Below are positions 22,126 through 35,636 of a DNA stretch of 64,000 bases, piece after piece. A program made the translations under genes and the position numbers. Within the stretch, counting starts at the first letter, position 1; each line of letters begins with the position of its first letter. This stretch comes from Exophiala sp. HKRS030 (lineage: Eukaryota > Ascomycota > Eurotiomycetes > Chaetothyriales > Herpotrichiellaceae): NCBI GenBank assembly GCA_023897205.1, contig JAHWDD010000010.1:2108001-2172000 (forward strand), written 5' to 3'. The notes below the pieces were generated by a model. It was not told the DNA's origin. It saw nothing but the letters and a program-made list of their open reading frames with translations, and did not search any database.

Positions 22126-25100
22126 TGCGACCAAGGGTATGGATTAGAGTGGGGAGACTGTAGTCGGATTGTCCGGATGTTATAGGACAAGAGAATCAAC
22201 GACCGAGAATGGTTCTAGACGTTGGGTTGAGTATGAGTGAAAGGGAGTCTCTGGTGTGACTTGTGTAGGAAACGAATGTTGGCAGGAGATGCGGAAGATG
22301 TTTGACTGAGCAAAGAGTGACGAGGTGCTAGAGAGAGGTGTGACACTTTGCAGAAGTCTCTGAGGGACGACTCGAAGATCAGACAGCGGAGGTGGAGGAA
22401 GTGTTTAACTGTCGGCCGGGTGGCGGGGAGGTGACAAGGATGATGTTTATGGGTGAGGATGTGTTTCAGGCCCAGTGGCCAGGGGTGTTCCCGGAGGATA
22501 ATTTGTGGATGGTATGTAACCGGCGAGGGAGCAGTTGAGATTCTGTTGAAATAGACGATCTTCCACGATTCCACGAGGAATTTGGGAAAACTGAAAGATG
22601 TGGTGGTCCGTGTCGATGTACTCCGGACCGAGGGGTGCAGAGTTTGTCGTGGCTGTTGAGGGTCAAGACGACCGAGTCAAAGAGTGAGTAAGAGCTACAC
22701 TGGATAAGTCGGAGGATGAGGAAACAACCAGATTCAGAACGAACGAGGTGATTGTGTCCGAGTAGTATGACCAGTGAAGAGAGAATGAGGTTTGTTCCAG
22801 TTTCAGAAATATCAGTACAGAGTATGAATTGAGAGATGGTAATGGTAGTGGTGATGGTGATGGTGATGGCGATGGCGATGAAGGAGAAGACGCAGGCCAA
22901 ATCATGACACGACACTTCCACTTAGCTGCGGAACTCGTGGAACTCGTGGAACTATCAAGCCTGAGCCGTGGAGCCGTGGAGTCGTGGCTTGGGTGATGGA
23001 CAGGATGGATCTTGGAAAGCCAGATAATTCTTGTCCTGGTCCTGGTCCTGCTACAGCTACAGCTACAGCTACATCTACATCTACTCCGTACAGTACAGTC
23101 TCCAAGCCGATAACTTCAAATCGCAACACCACGGACCCAACAGTCCAAAATATACCGACAGTCTAAACCAGAGTGAGAATAGTTGCATTCATAATGCCTG
23201 TCTAGCCAGCCGCCCACCTGCGTCTTTATTTAATAAGTGGCCATGTACTCCGTACCTGTCGTGGCCTGTCGTGGCCTGTCGTGGCCTGTCGTGGCCTGTC
23301 GTGGCCTGTTGTGGAATGTCGTGGCCCTGTCGCGGCCTTTCGTATCCCGCCCACGCCCGCCTTCTTGTCTTGTTGCCGTTGGACTGGACGGAGACAAGGG
23401 GGGGGAAGAGGGAGTGGTGGGCACCTAGCCACGCCTAGCCACGCCTAACTACCGCCGACCTACCACCTAGACTTTGGTAGCCACTCACCACTTCAGCACT
23501 GTACTAGGTGGTAATTAGCTTCTTACGGGCGCCATCATCATGCAATATCGCCATCTGGTCCACTAAACATGCCCTACAGTAATGGTTCTTTACGTCGCTC
23601 CTAGCCTCTTCGGGGCCTCCCTGGTGCCTCCTGGTGCCTCCTGGTGCTTCCCACCAAATGGTTGATGAGTTTTTTCCTTGGTTTTCTAACTTTATGACAC
23701 GCACGTTCCTCTCCTTAGTCTTTTCTAGCGCTTAAAGATCAACGTACCCTTGCACACACTAGGAACCAACTAGGACGTGTCCCTGGTTCGCCTAAGGAAT
23801 CTCCACTGCCTGTAGCTTTGTGCTTAGCCCAGTGGCCTTAAACCTGAGAACCTGCAGGCTTCATGCTTCAGCTTCACGCTTCACGCTTCACGCTCTCACT
23901 GGCATTCACCACCGGCATTCGCCATGGCACATCAAAGATCAAAAGCTCTTCCATCAACACTGAACCGTGCCAGCTCACCCATTTTTTCCATCGACTCGTC
24001 ATCAACAATTGAGACATTTGACCTCATTGTCGGCTTATCACCTTTGATTTTTCTTTCTTTGTGTTTCACTCTGCCGGCCTGGTTGAACACCACAGACAGA
24101 ATCTACCTGGACTTGCTCCTTTCATGCCACCCAAGTCTACGAATCTTGCTTGTATCTGTTTCATCTACTATGCGTTTGAATTGTACGGAGACGCGCGGCC
24201 CAGATCAACCGTTTGTTGGTCGGACTTTTTCGTGCTCTTTTCACCTATGAAACTTCCGGACAATCCACGATGCCATGACACCGAACACAGACGCTCATTG
24301 CTTGATTCTCCTCTGTGACACCTTCATTGACCCTCCCGTCTTCTTATCTTGCTCTTTATCCGGCAAACCCACTCAACCTTGAGCACGGAGTTCCAAGTCG
24401 TCAAAGTCCAAGACTTGCAGCTTATCAAGTGGCCCAGCATACTCTCCCGACCCGCAAATCCTCGACTGAACGACTGGGTCTGCCACGGTCTGCATAATGC
24501 CCGCGTCTCTTTCATCATCGATATCTGAGACATACTGCAACATCGGTGGCGGATCCACCATGTCCACCTCAACCTTAACCTTTCTTTAGGCTCAAACTGA
24601 CATTCCCAGGTCCCAGATGTTCCCACCCGGATTCCCACGCACGTAGGTCCCTGCACTGTGCCCACGCCACACTCATGTCGAAATCTCGCTTCATTGTCCT
24701 TTCGCATTGTATTTCCACCTTTCTTTCATTGGTCGGATTTGTGTCTCGTAGGAATGACGGAGTAGTCTTTTCAGCTGGGCCAGCATGGGCTCTGCACAAT
24801 TGGCATAATTTTTCCCGAGATCATTGAGCAATACCCGAGATAGCAGAAGGAAGCTTGTAAGAGAGCTCAGTTAGATGCTGGTGGCATTGGTCCAAACGAT
24901 TATGGATGATTGTCGATGAATCTCGCGAGGTGTCACCCTTTCAACATAGTCGTTTTGGCCCCATCCTTTGTATTGCTTGCACGGCATGGTGCTTCGTTAC
25001 GTGGGCTCATCCACCTCGACAGCTCCAGGTGCCAGGCGTGTGATGACTCGTCTGAACCTCGCACACGCACACGCACACGTGTCAACTGCGAAGACCTTTG

Positions 25101-27390
25101 CACCAGCCACCTTGATAAATGTGCACTTGCGATACTAATCAGCCACGATCACGCCACAAATTCCAAGTCCCTTCCTCTTCTGCACGATGAACCGACCGTT
25201 AGTGGATTAAAGGGATTAACTCACGTACTAGGTACCTAACATACCTAGGTACCTACGGAGCACAAATTCCGATATCCTTCCTAAAGCATCCGTTGAGCAT
25301 CCTGAGTTTCTCGTGGTTGAACGTGACTTTCTACGAATTTTAGTGCTCCATGTTTCCGATGTTGTGAAAGACTCTTCTACCTTTTTTCACGTTTGTTCAT
25401 TCTACAATCATGATGTTCCTCTACACGCTTTCCTCATCTTGGACATCTCATCTCTATAAAAGAGTTAGAACCTCTCTTCCTCTCAGCTCTGACCGCTGAA
25501 GGTGATGTGGTGGTAGTATGTGTTTTGCTGTGTGGCCAGTCACTGCCTTTGATCAGAACTTCCATCATGGACTATTCCGCGGATATATAAAACAACTCTC
25601 TCCCAAATATATTCCATGGCTATACTCAAAGAACAGATGCCACTCGAGCCCAAGATTGCTCCTGAACGGTAGGTCGAGACGCAGACTTCAAAGAACGAAG
25701 CCATGCATGCGAGGGAAAGTCCCCTTCCTCCTTCACGTGATGTTCCTATAACTACATACAATATTCACGAGTGTGCTCACCTACACAATGGAATAGGTAC
25801 AAATATGAGGGAGACTCATTGGCTTGCATCGGGTTACAATCACTCGGTTCCTGCGAAGCAAAAGCTCATACGGGCCTCATTGCTGTGTCTGAGTGCTCAA
25901 AGCGCTACACTCGACACCCCCGCTCGATGTTTCATATACTTCAGACGACACGGTCCCTTGACCGACCACGCAATTCTTCCGTTTCGACCTGCGACGCTTT
26001 GTCAGGCATGAATGTCACTTACTTCTGGAACCCGAATCGAAAACTGACACCAAACGCTGTAATGGGGCCCCCATCTCCTTGTCACACACTGACCAGTCTA
26101 AACATCGTCTATCAAACTCCTGCACAGCTACGACTCACCAAAGTAATCGGAGATCTGTGGCGACCACGCAGGCTAAGCTCAACCTAAAGTGTGACCCAAC
26201 ACAGCACAAGAGCTGAGAAGCCGATGACACTGGAGCTGATGACCCAGCAAAGCTTCATTGCAGCTCCGAAACCCGAGCTTGAGCGCACACGTCTCAATCA
26301 ATCATGACGAGTCGACTCTCAGACTCGGATCAGAATCCGCCGACACTACCAGCCAGATTTCAATATGCAACCGGAGACAAGTACCAGACAACACCCGACG
26401 CAATTACAGAACACTGAGGGTTTGGATTAGCTGCCAGAACCCATTCGATGACGACGACTACGACTACGAGGCTTCCACCTCGCCGTCGTCTCAACAAAAC
26501 CCCGACCTGGACAGACCCGTGTGGTCGCATCTTCCGCAATAGTGGCGAGCGAACTGATGGTCCTAGCCACTCGTCGTTTGCAGATCCCCGTTCTCTGTGC
26601 CAATGGACGGCCATTTGCTTTGGGCAATCGGCTAAGCACGACACGACAGCACCCAAGACCCAGATGGTTGTTGTTGGGCACAGAGCAGGCGCCCATCGCT
26701 CTTCTTCCATTTATATCCCCGACACCATCAGATGACGAGTTCCATGTCGCTACATGATCCTCGAAGAACATATGCGACGTCGAGATGGAATCTCACAAGA
26801 TACAGCACGCGCAGTGATATCCGAGATGCTGAGTTCAAGCTACAAACGAAGTTCCCGAGTCCACGATTACGATTGTTAATACGATTGTGATTACGCGATT
26901 AGGCTCTGCTTGACGCACATATGATCTACGATGTACAGACTTGGCTTGCGTGGATATTGAGCGACGAAAGGGGAGGAATGCAAAGGAATGCAAAGGAATG
27001 CAAAGGAACGGAGTGTTGCTGCAAACCACAAAGGATTGAAATTGTATGTTCGATTGCAGTCCATTGCTTTTATGCGTACCAGTCATGTCGTTGTCGTTTT
27101 GTGCTGTCTTTGTGAATATGCTCTCACGGATGAACTTGATACTTCTAACAAGGGGCCGGAATCAAAGTCTTGCTCATACTTGTCATTGATGTATTGGAGA
27201 ATGATTTCCATGGACGTGCCCCCAAGCCAATAAACTTCAGCATCCGACATCCGATATGAATCTATCCTCGAGCCCTTTCCAGAGCCCCAAGCTCACTTTC
27301 CAGTGCCTCGAGTACTGGTCGAAGTCCAAGCACCGTGTCGAAAAGAGTCTTTGCTTTTCTATGTGGATGCTCCCACCGGTGCAAATCGGT
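22126..27390. other. 5.3-kb gene-poor, repeat-rich region
   Basis: No frame here has recognisable protein features on either strand. Visible structure: GATGGT-type hexamer repeats at about 22840-22882, CTGGTC and CTACAG/CTACAT repeats at about 23033-23085, a 10-bp minisatellite at 23251-23330, CCTCCTGGTG repeats at about 23620-23650, a TCACGCT run near 23870-23895, CACACG near 25062-25080, and a 10-bp GGAATGCAAA repeat at about 26975-27005. A TATAAAA at about 25456 suggests a core promoter on the plus strand, but no convincing gene follows. The left part must hold the promoter of the DUF2406 gene. Confidence 0.55.
23251..23330. repeat. 10-bp GC-rich minisatellite
   Basis: The unit GTGGCCTGTC is repeated head to tail about seven times with edge variants (GTACCTGTC, GTGGCCTGTT, GTGGAATGTC). 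It is not in a plausible coding frame. Confidence 0.9.
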
Positions 27391-29182
27391 CTACAATTTG
27401 TTCGGCGTCGAAGCGTTGTTCCATTGATATCCAGCAGCATCCGAGAACTTGTATCCGTATGATGCGGTGAAGTCATCCAAAACAGCAGGACCGCGAGAAC
27501 CTGGGAAAAGTTTCATCAGTATAGACTCATGAGGATTTCCAAAAGAACAAATAACTTACCATAGGGATATTCCATGGGAACAATATCGGTCTTGTCATCA
27601 AGATAGTGAAGAAGAGGACTGAAGATTCTCCAGGAAGCATCCAATTCATCATCACGGACAAAGTTGGAATGATCTCCTTTCAGGGCATCCAAGATCAGAC
27701 TTTCATAAGCTTCGGGGATTTTGAGGTCAGAGAAACGACGTCTGTAGGTAAGATCCAACTCGGTGACCACTGTCTGCATGGAAAGACCAGGTAGTTTCGA
27801 GTTCATCTTGAGATAAACTGATTCGTTAGGTTGGATTCGGATGACAAGCTCATTTCGTGGAATGTCTTTGAAGATTCCAGATGTGACATCCTTGAATTGG
27901 ATACGAATCTCGGTCTTTTGCTCATTGAGAGCTTTACCAGCCTTCAAGATGAAAGGCACACCATCCCATCGTTCATTCTTAATGAAAGCAACCATGGCAC
28001 AGAATGTTGGGCATCTTGAGTCTTTAGGGACTGTGTCATCCTCTTTGTACGCAGGCTTGGTGCCATCAAGAGATCTTCCATACTGGCCAATAATGACATT
28101 CTTGGGTTCGATCTTGGGGATACCTCGAAGTACTCTGACCTTCTCATCACGAATATCTTCGCTTGAGAAAGAAATGGGTCGTTCCATGGCCAACAGAGTA
28201 AGGACTTGGAGGAGATGGTTTTGCATGACATCACGAATGATGCCAAATTCATCGAAATAGCCACCACGACCTTCAGTACCGAAAGGCTCTTTGAAGGTGA
28301 TTTGGACGTTGTCAATGTGGTTACGGTTCCAGGTCGCTCCCAAAAACTCATTACCGAATCTGAGGATGAGCAAGTTCTTGACCATTTCTTTCCCGAGGTA
28401 GTGGTCAATACGGAAGATCTCCTCTTCCTTCCAGTCGGGCTCTAGGCTGGGAGGGTTGTCAGTATCAAATCAAGTAGTTCTTGAGATTCAAAAAGACTCA
28501 CGCTCGTTGCAACTGTCTGGAGCTGTCCAGATCTTTGCCAAATGGTTTCTCAATGATGATGCGAGCAATTCCTTTGGAGGGGTAACAGTTGCGCTTAAGG
28601 TGCTGGGAGACGGGGATGAAGACACTGGGAGGAAGAGCCATGTAGAATACTCTGTTGCCCTCCTTGCGATTCTTCTCAATCTGTTCAATTGCCTCATTCA
28701 ACTTCTGGAAAGGCTCATCCTGGTCGTATTGACCTGAGATGTATGTGCAAATGGATAAGAATTGCTCGAGTTGTTCTTCCACCTCTTTCGTCGGTGTCTT
28801 GATGTATGACTTGACTCTCTTGAGGTACTCGGTACGATCCATCTTCGTTCGAGCATATCCAATGATTTTGATGTCATTGGGTAAGAACTTATTGCGGAAC
28901 TAGTGAAAATGTAAGCGGAGGCTGATAGAGTGAGAAACGGCGAGGTTCATACCAGACCGAACAATGCAGGGAAGGTCTTCTTTTTTGCAAGATCGCCCGA
29001 TGCACCCAGGACTACGATGACAGTATTGTCCTTGAGCTCAATAGTTCTGTTGGAAAAAAAGAGATTAGTCCGTGGTCGTTTGTTGACATTGTAGGCACGG
29101 TGCGGTGAAAGGCGCCCGCGGAAATAGGAGATACACACCCGGCATTTTCAGGTTCATCTGGTCTGAGGACAGTGTCGGCCAT
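27391..29182 (-). CDS. ZWF1: glucose-6-phosphate 1-dehydrogenase
   Basis: Five exons, 29182-29139, 29046-28953, 28899-28502, 28446-27560 and 27500-27391, encode 510 aa, the usual fungal length. The enzyme oxidises glucose 6-phosphate to 6-phosphogluconolactone and makes NADPH, the entry step of the oxidative pentose phosphate pathway in the cytosol. The NADP fold carries VVLGASGDLAKKKTFPALFG (residues 27-46). The substrate site is RIDHYLGKE (191-199), right after the third intron. EKPFG and the C-terminal FKEPFGTEGRGGYFDEFGII block are intact. The first exon is only 44 nt and encodes the short variable N-terminus. Two of the introns flank the NADP-fold exon, a layout often seen in filamentous ascomycetes. 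Confidence 0.98.
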
Positions 29183-31029
29183 ATTGATAGATTGTCGACA
29201 AATTCGAAGGATGAAAGGGATCTGAAAACGAGACGAGGAAGAAATCTACCGACGGTGGGAAGACTCGAACAAGCTGGAAGAGGGAGGATGGTGGTAATAT
29301 TGTTGATAAATCGGCCGCTCACTTTAGGATTACCTCAAGCCAAATTGTGAGTTGGTGGGGCAAGCGGGCAGGAGTAAGTGGGCGGAATTAGGCAATCGGC
29401 CCTGGGAGATGCGATGGGCGATGGGCGATGGGCGATGGAGACGGACTTGCTGAGATGCCTTTCGAAACCCTTTCCTGGCTGTTTGGGGGTTCACCGGGGG
29501 TCTGATTTCCTGGCTCAAGTCAGAATTTAACGACGGGAAATCCCAATGCTAACTTGGACACTCCGAGGAGGCCCTAGGATCAATGGCGATATGGCGGCCG
29601 TTTGATTTTTTTTCAAAGTACCGTACCTCTCTCTAATCTTTAGTGCCGGCAACGGCTTGCTTTATTGTCCAGTTCAATCGAATCTCGACAAGCGGCGAAC
29701 GGTTCAAGTCTCCGAGGAAAAGATGGGGTTTAAATTGATTCCAGCCAGGACTCCCTCCGTTTGTGTGATAGCCAAGTGCAAAAGTGAAGTCGATCAAGTG
29801 AGGATAAGAGAGAATGAGAAAAGTCACCCTCTACCACCATGCGACACGAAACATTTATCAAGGCAAAGGAAAATATACCTATTCTAATCTAAGGGTCCGG
29901 CGGTCAACACTTTTGTCGTCACTAATCTGTCAGCATTGGAGCATCCGAGGTGGGAGGGAGGTGATGGAACGAGAGATCTACCGCCAGCAAAGGTGTTGTT
30001 TCGGCATGGTTGCGGAGTTTTCGGCTCCCCGGGGCTTCAATATTGACTTTGGAGTGACTATGTATTGCCAGTGCGAATAAAGTCCCCTACACGTATTCCT
30101 ACTCTGTTCAGGCAATTCACACCTTGAGAGTGCATACTTTGCTTGGTCATTCGTGCACTCTTATATAATCACTCGATTTCTGCAAATGCATCCTTGGATG
30201 GTAGTCGTTGTTTCAAATCCGCGCAAGGAAATCTGGGGTCATCTTCCAGCATGCCACGATGCCTCTTCATGATTTCTACTTGTCAATTGCTCGGATGGCT
30301 ATCTCTGGTATATCGTCAGTGAACCAGGGTTAGCTATCACTTCCACCAAACGGAGTTAAGACTTTTGTGCAGAATTATTAGTCACCGGCATAAGCGATCG
30401 AACGACCGACGACTCACGGAGTCTCAGAGAATGCGGCCGATGCGGCATTGGGACCCTTTGTGATCGTATATTGGACTAGTCAAACAAAAGCTACCAGGCA
30501 GAGAGGCTCATGGCTGGTCGATCCTCTGGCTTAAATTTACAGTCGGTCCGGTCACTGTATCAAGAGAGATATACCTACCATGCTGGTGTTTTGAACAGAG
30601 GAATTGCGAGTGATGCCAACTGGTCGATCAGATCGATAGCACGCACATCACCAGATAGTATTGTATTCCTGAAAGTGAAAGCGTATATTGATCGTGAGTG
30701 ATCAACGTTCTTGTAAGCAAATGATAATATGATGGATTGAACCTACACACAAACTAGAGTGTGCGTGCCGCTTCACCAAATCCAAAATCCAAAATCCGGA
30801 AAAACACATGTTCCGTCACGCCGCCTGCCAAGATTTCTTCCCCAATAGGCACTAGTGCACAAAGCCGCACCTCGAAATTTTGTGCCCAGCATCCACCCAC
30901 CCATTCGGACACACAAGACATTCAAGAAGAAGGTCGACTTTCTTTCCCTCGTCGTCGCCCAATTCCCATCACCCACAACCCTTCCTTTCTTCGTCTCTAA
31001 ACCGACACATCACATACGACCCGGTCAAG
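29183..31029. other. divergent intergenic region, ZWF1 and RPL33
   Basis: No gene is recognised in 1.85 kb. A short GATGGGC repeat (about four copies) lies at about 29408-29437, 230 bp upstream of the ZWF1 start. Pyrimidine-rich sequence precedes the RPL33 start, as is common for ribosomal protein genes. Confidence 0.5.
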
Positions 31030-31583
31030 ATGGTTTCCGGCGCCGGTCACAGACTATATGTCAAGGGCAAGCACCTGTCATACCAACGTGGAAAGAGAAA
31101 CACAAACCCCAACACATCTCTGCTCAAGATCGAAGGCGTCGAGGATACCAATGCTGCAAAGTAGGTTTGCCATTTCCCTTCATTGCCAGACCACGAAGAA
31201 GTCTTCTGTAGGTCACAAGAGGAGGATTGTCTAGAGGAATCAATACAGCGCTACAGAAATCTCATTGAACAAAGAAACACATAATGAAACCCACCACTTA
31301 CTCTTTGATCTCCATACTCGACCACAACAAGCACACAAATCTCAGATGGACTATTGGCTAACAAATCCTTCTCTCATCGTACAGATTCTACCTAGGCAAG
31401 CGAGTCGCATACGTGTACCGAGCATCAAAAGAACGTCAAGGCAGCAAGATCCGAGTCATCTGGGGTAAAGTCACACGGCCGCACGGCAACTCAGGCATCG
31501 TCCGAGCAAAATTCGCACACAACCTTCCTCCCAAGAGCTTCGGCGCCAGTGTCCGAATCTTCTTGTACCCCAGTTCGATATGA
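31030..31583 (+). CDS. RPL33: 60S ribosomal protein eL33 (L35Ae)
   Basis: Exons 31030-31160 and 31385-31583 encode 109 aa. eL33 is a structural protein of the large cytosolic ribosomal subunit. The N-terminus has [15 protein letters not shown] and the [12 protein letters not shown] block; after the intron comes [13 protein letters not shown], then [17 protein letters not shown] and [11 protein letters not shown], all at the positions usual for the family. The 224-nt intron is in phase 2 and near the middle. I looked for box C/D or H/ACA snoRNA features in it and saw none. Confidence 0.98.
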
Positions 31584-32657
31584 TTTGACTGCAAATCCGC
31601 TTTTTGTTTGTCGCGGATGAGCGGGAGGAGCGGTAGAGAGAAGGCATGCTGAGGTTGTGAAGGGGGAGGAAGGTGATGGAATGACGAATTACAAGGAGTG
31701 GTCTGTCGCTGTGGTATGGTGTGGGTAAGGGAGGAAGTTGTTCTCAAACCATGACGGACTTTTCCCCTCGAGCATGCATGATGCGGAAGATGAGTCTTGG
31801 TCATGTCAACTTTTAGATCGAGGTGCGGGCGTGTTCATTTGGGCCAAGAAGTGACGACGCTACGAGAACGAACCCACCAACTCTTCACCAACACCGATCG
31901 ATGCACCGAATGATCTCGACAACAAAGGAAGTTAGTGTGTCTGCTCAACGCATGGCTCTGATATTGTCGGGCGAAAACGAGAGTATCTTTCTTTATGGCA
32001 CGCGATGGCAGATTATGCATTATAGTGGCAGGCCTGGTGGTGGTGGAGACCAAAGTCAATACTCCCCTTGAAGATACTAAAGCGCATAGTCTCTCTGTGC
32101 CTCTGCGTGCACGAATACAAAAAAAAAAGAACATTCTGAAAGAAAAAGAGATCATCCACAGAAAGCATTGATCTGAAGCACGATATCAATGCGGCGTGTT
32201 TGTACTGTGAAAGTGACTTCGTGTTTGGTTGGCCCTGATTTTCGCTCTTTTCTCTTTTACGATCACCTTACACTGGATGTGGATTCTCCAAATATCACGA
32301 TGCCAGACATACACTCTCACTCGGCACATTGGCAGTGGCATGTAGGACAGTATATGAGAACACACTTGCTACGTTGATGGCCTTGCCCCCAACGGATGCC
32401 GAGATGATCCCAAGTAACGTGCCCTGACATGACCCGGTTCCATCTTGACGATGGGCTCAAACACGGATAAGGAGTCGACTACCATCATCACACATATAAT
32501 CTCATTACCACTGTGGACGTCTAATGCATCTAGGAACTAGTCACAATGCCCTCGTCCCTCTCCCTCTCCTTGGGGAGATATCATCTAATCAGTAACTCCG
32601 TGCAACCATATCATCCAGCCCATGAGGACCAGAAACCTGTCCCGGTTCGTCCGCTGT
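31584..32657. other. tail-to-tail spacer, RPL33 and sucrose transporter
   Basis: A 10-A run lies near 32109-32118. There is no coding or structured RNA feature I can support. Confidence 0.5.
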
Positions 32658-34682
32658 TCAGCTGTCTAATTTCTTCAACCGCCTAGCAGCCTCGGCGCCA
32701 ACAATGCTACATAGGGCGCCGACAAACATACAAACAGCAATCGCGTTAGGCGCGCCTTTTTGCAGATTCAGCCATTTGGCATGATCCGGATCGTCTCCTG
32801 TAGAAGGAGGAGAAGTGGTCGAGTCGCTTGTGTCGTTTCGTTTCGGTTCAAGGATCGAGAACACTACCCAGCTGACGAACGTGCCTACGAATTGGGGGAG
32901 AGTGGTGTAGACGTTTAACACGCCGAGGTAGATGCCTGCGAGCTCGCCGGTGGACGAGCATGCTTCGCTGTCCTCGTCGGGATGGTTGATTCGGAGAATG
33001 CCGTCGGACAACATGCGCCGGTGTTGGTGGGCGGGAGGTGGTGGTAGGCCTGGAAGAGGTGTGGTTGTGCGAGGGGTGGCTTCTTCCATTTCGAGCTCTG
33101 TCCGTCGTTCTGGTTCGTCGTCGACACTGGCCCTGACTGCTGTATAACCTGGTGTTATGGATCCGTTGACTGAAGCGTAGGGCCCAGTTGATGACATTTT
33201 GTTGATTTCAATGCCTAAAAGTCCGAACGGTGCCCAACATGAGATTGCCCAGGGAATGCCACACAATGCGACAAGTGCGGTGGCTGCGTGAAGACTACGG
33301 ATCCATGGTGCGAAGATGGTGATGAGTGCGAATAGGAGGTTGCTGAGCATCCAGGCTGTGGTCAAATCTGGTCTCAGAGAGGATATCTTGACCAGGAGGA
33401 TTTGGACGGATTGAGTGAAGGAGGGTGGAGGTCTAGGTGTGAACTTTTCGCTGGTGGATGATAGTGGTCGGACAAGATACGGGAGGAGAACCGATGAGCA
33501 GAATGTGATCAGTGAGAATATAACCAAAGCCACACTACCGAGTCGCCCTATATTTCCGAGGGCATCGTGACTTTCTTTTGAGCCGGGTTCTGGCGGTTCA
33601 TGTTCATACCGGTAGTATATTTCACCAACGAATGTGGAAGAGTAGAAAAGGAATGGAAACCTGCAGTCCTCGAGTCAGTCTTCGAAATCCGATAGAGCCT
33701 TCAGAGTCTTTGCTGCTAGAAGAGAAGGACTCACCAACCAACCCAATTCCAAAATTGGACCCAACAAATTGCTTGTATCCGAGGTGGAAGATTGAACGTG
33801 CGTTGCCACAAATTCTTCAAGACAACTTTCATACTCGTCGTATCGTCGTCACCAGAGAGTCTAATCCTTTCCGTAACAGCCCAGCTTGTCAATCCGACAG
33901 TAAACCATAACGCCGAAGCAGATATGACAGTCATTTTCTTGAACTGGGTATCTCCACCCAACCATCCTGGAAAGATTGCTGGAAGATCAAAACTGCCAAT
34001 GAAATATCCCATCAAATGTCCCACTGCCGTCAGCCGTGACGCCCACGCCGAACCCGTCTGTTGTTGAGAAATTGGTAGAGTATCGACGATCAAACTCCGA
34101 GAGCAAGCCTGAACCGCATTGACCGAAAAATCGAGTGCGTAAATGCAAAGCACGGCCAGCACGAGGGTGACATCTTTTCTGGTTTGGCCTTCTGGTATGA
34201 AAATCCCCACCACTTCAGATGTCCAGCCGAGTAAGAGTAAACCGACACCTGTTATCGCTGCTCCAACAATCATATATGGTCTTCGTCGTCCGTACTTTGA
34301 GGTTGATCTATCCGCGTATGCCCCCACGACGGGTTGCATGATGAGACCAGAGAGTGGACCGGCAATCCATACCAGTGAGGTCATGGACTTTGTGAGACCG
34401 AGCTGGAGGAGATAGGGTGTACCATCTGTAGAGGACGACGATGGCATGTCAGCGAACTGTGCAAAGAGTTGGGGGGATTTGTCTGGAAATGAGTGCGCGC
34501 ATACAGGTCATCTCAATGCCCCAGGTGAATCTATAGGAAAGGTTAGCCAGATGATCGAGGGGCCATTGCAAGAGGCGTACATACTGAACTCCGATCAAAG
34601 AGAATGCAAGCAGACACATACGCATGGCTTCTGTCGAGCCCTTGACGGAAGGCATCCCGCTCCATGAAGTGGTTTTGGACAT
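32658..34682 (-). CDS. sucrose/glycoside transporter, MFS/GPH type
   Basis: Four exons, 34682-34585, 34530-34505, 34425-33735 and 33660-32658, give 605 aa. Exon 2 is a 26-nt micro-exon encoding FTWGIEMT. The protein has the multi-helix layout of plant and fungal sucrose-proton symporters: FTWGIEMTYGTPYLLQLGL near the N-terminus, then VWIAGPLSGLIMQP, and the cytosolic loop signature DRSTSKYGRRRPYMIVG. A long central loop is Thr/Pro/Glu-rich (residues of about 400-480) and probably cytosolic. The last helices follow, with GAPNAIAVCMFVGAL near the end. Such proteins import sucrose or related glycosides across the plasma membrane, in plant-associated fungi directly from the host. The substrate is inferred from the family only. 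Confidence 0.9.
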
Positions 34683-35636
34683 GTTGGCTCTCTCTTCGTG
34701 GAGGACCCTTGTTGAAGCGATGACGAGCTATTTTGCGACGCCTCGAAGTTGACGGCGTCTTCGCGACGATAGATTAGGTATGTAGACGTGAAAGAGTCAT
34801 CGCAGGACTCATGAATGTTCTGAGGACATCTGGCATGACGAGGATGAATCTGTGCACTTCTGGACAAAGGTGTCGCAAAGATGGCAGTGCGCAGCCTTCG
34901 TCTTACCTTTCCGGCGTCTTTGAGGAGATGACTGACATCTCTCTCTCCCTCTCTCTCCCTTTGGATCTGCGAGCTAATGTGCCCTGAAGGCTGGCCGGAA
35001 CGAATATCCAACCGGCTGGACCAGCGTCATCTTGGGGGCGTTGAGGCTAGCAGGGGGATAATTTAAGGGGTGCACGGGGGTGATTACGGGGGACATGCTC
35101 TAAATTTGCTTGCCGATTGGCCGATCTCTCGCCTGGAAAGCACAGGCCTTTCGCCCCGAAGATTAACGGTCCGTAAGGGTCTCCAGCAAGCTAATATTTT
35201 AGTACTAAGGGGCGATTTTATGCAATTTCTTGTGCGATTATTACTACTGAGATGCAATTCATATCTCTTGTTGGATGCTATACTTCTCCAGAAGACGTGT
35301 GATGTGGTAATGAGGAAACCTCACGGACAACTGCTTGGTGCAGCGTGGAACCCTCAACCAAAATCCCAAAAGCCTTTCAGAGTCATAAGAAACGAAATGT
35401 ATAAAGGTATTCTTTTGTTCTCTATCCATGGTGGTGAATGAACCAGGTAACCATCGAGGATGAGCCACAATGAGCAACTAAATCGTGAAGCTGTTTCATC
35501 AGTCTACAACCTCGATACTACTATTGCTACATTGATCCCTGGCCGACTTCCTCCATCCTATTTGTTAATGTAATCAGTAGAGGTTGCTCCAGCTCCTGGA
35601 CGGTATCAGTGAAATTTGTTATGAGAATTGATTCGA
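34683..35636. other. upstream region of the sucrose transporter
   Basis: A CTCTCTCC-rich stretch lies at about 34938-34960. Minus-strand frames at 34595-35011 lack recognisable features. Nothing else is supported. Confidence 0.45.

Noticed and set aside
25450..25760. TATAAAA followed by short plus-strand ORFs as a gene
   Set aside because: The frames are under 80 codons, show no protein-like pattern and have no supporting splice structure.
31161..31384. RPL33 intron as host for a snoRNA
   Set aside because: No paired C/D boxes, ACA box or stable hairpin layout was visible.
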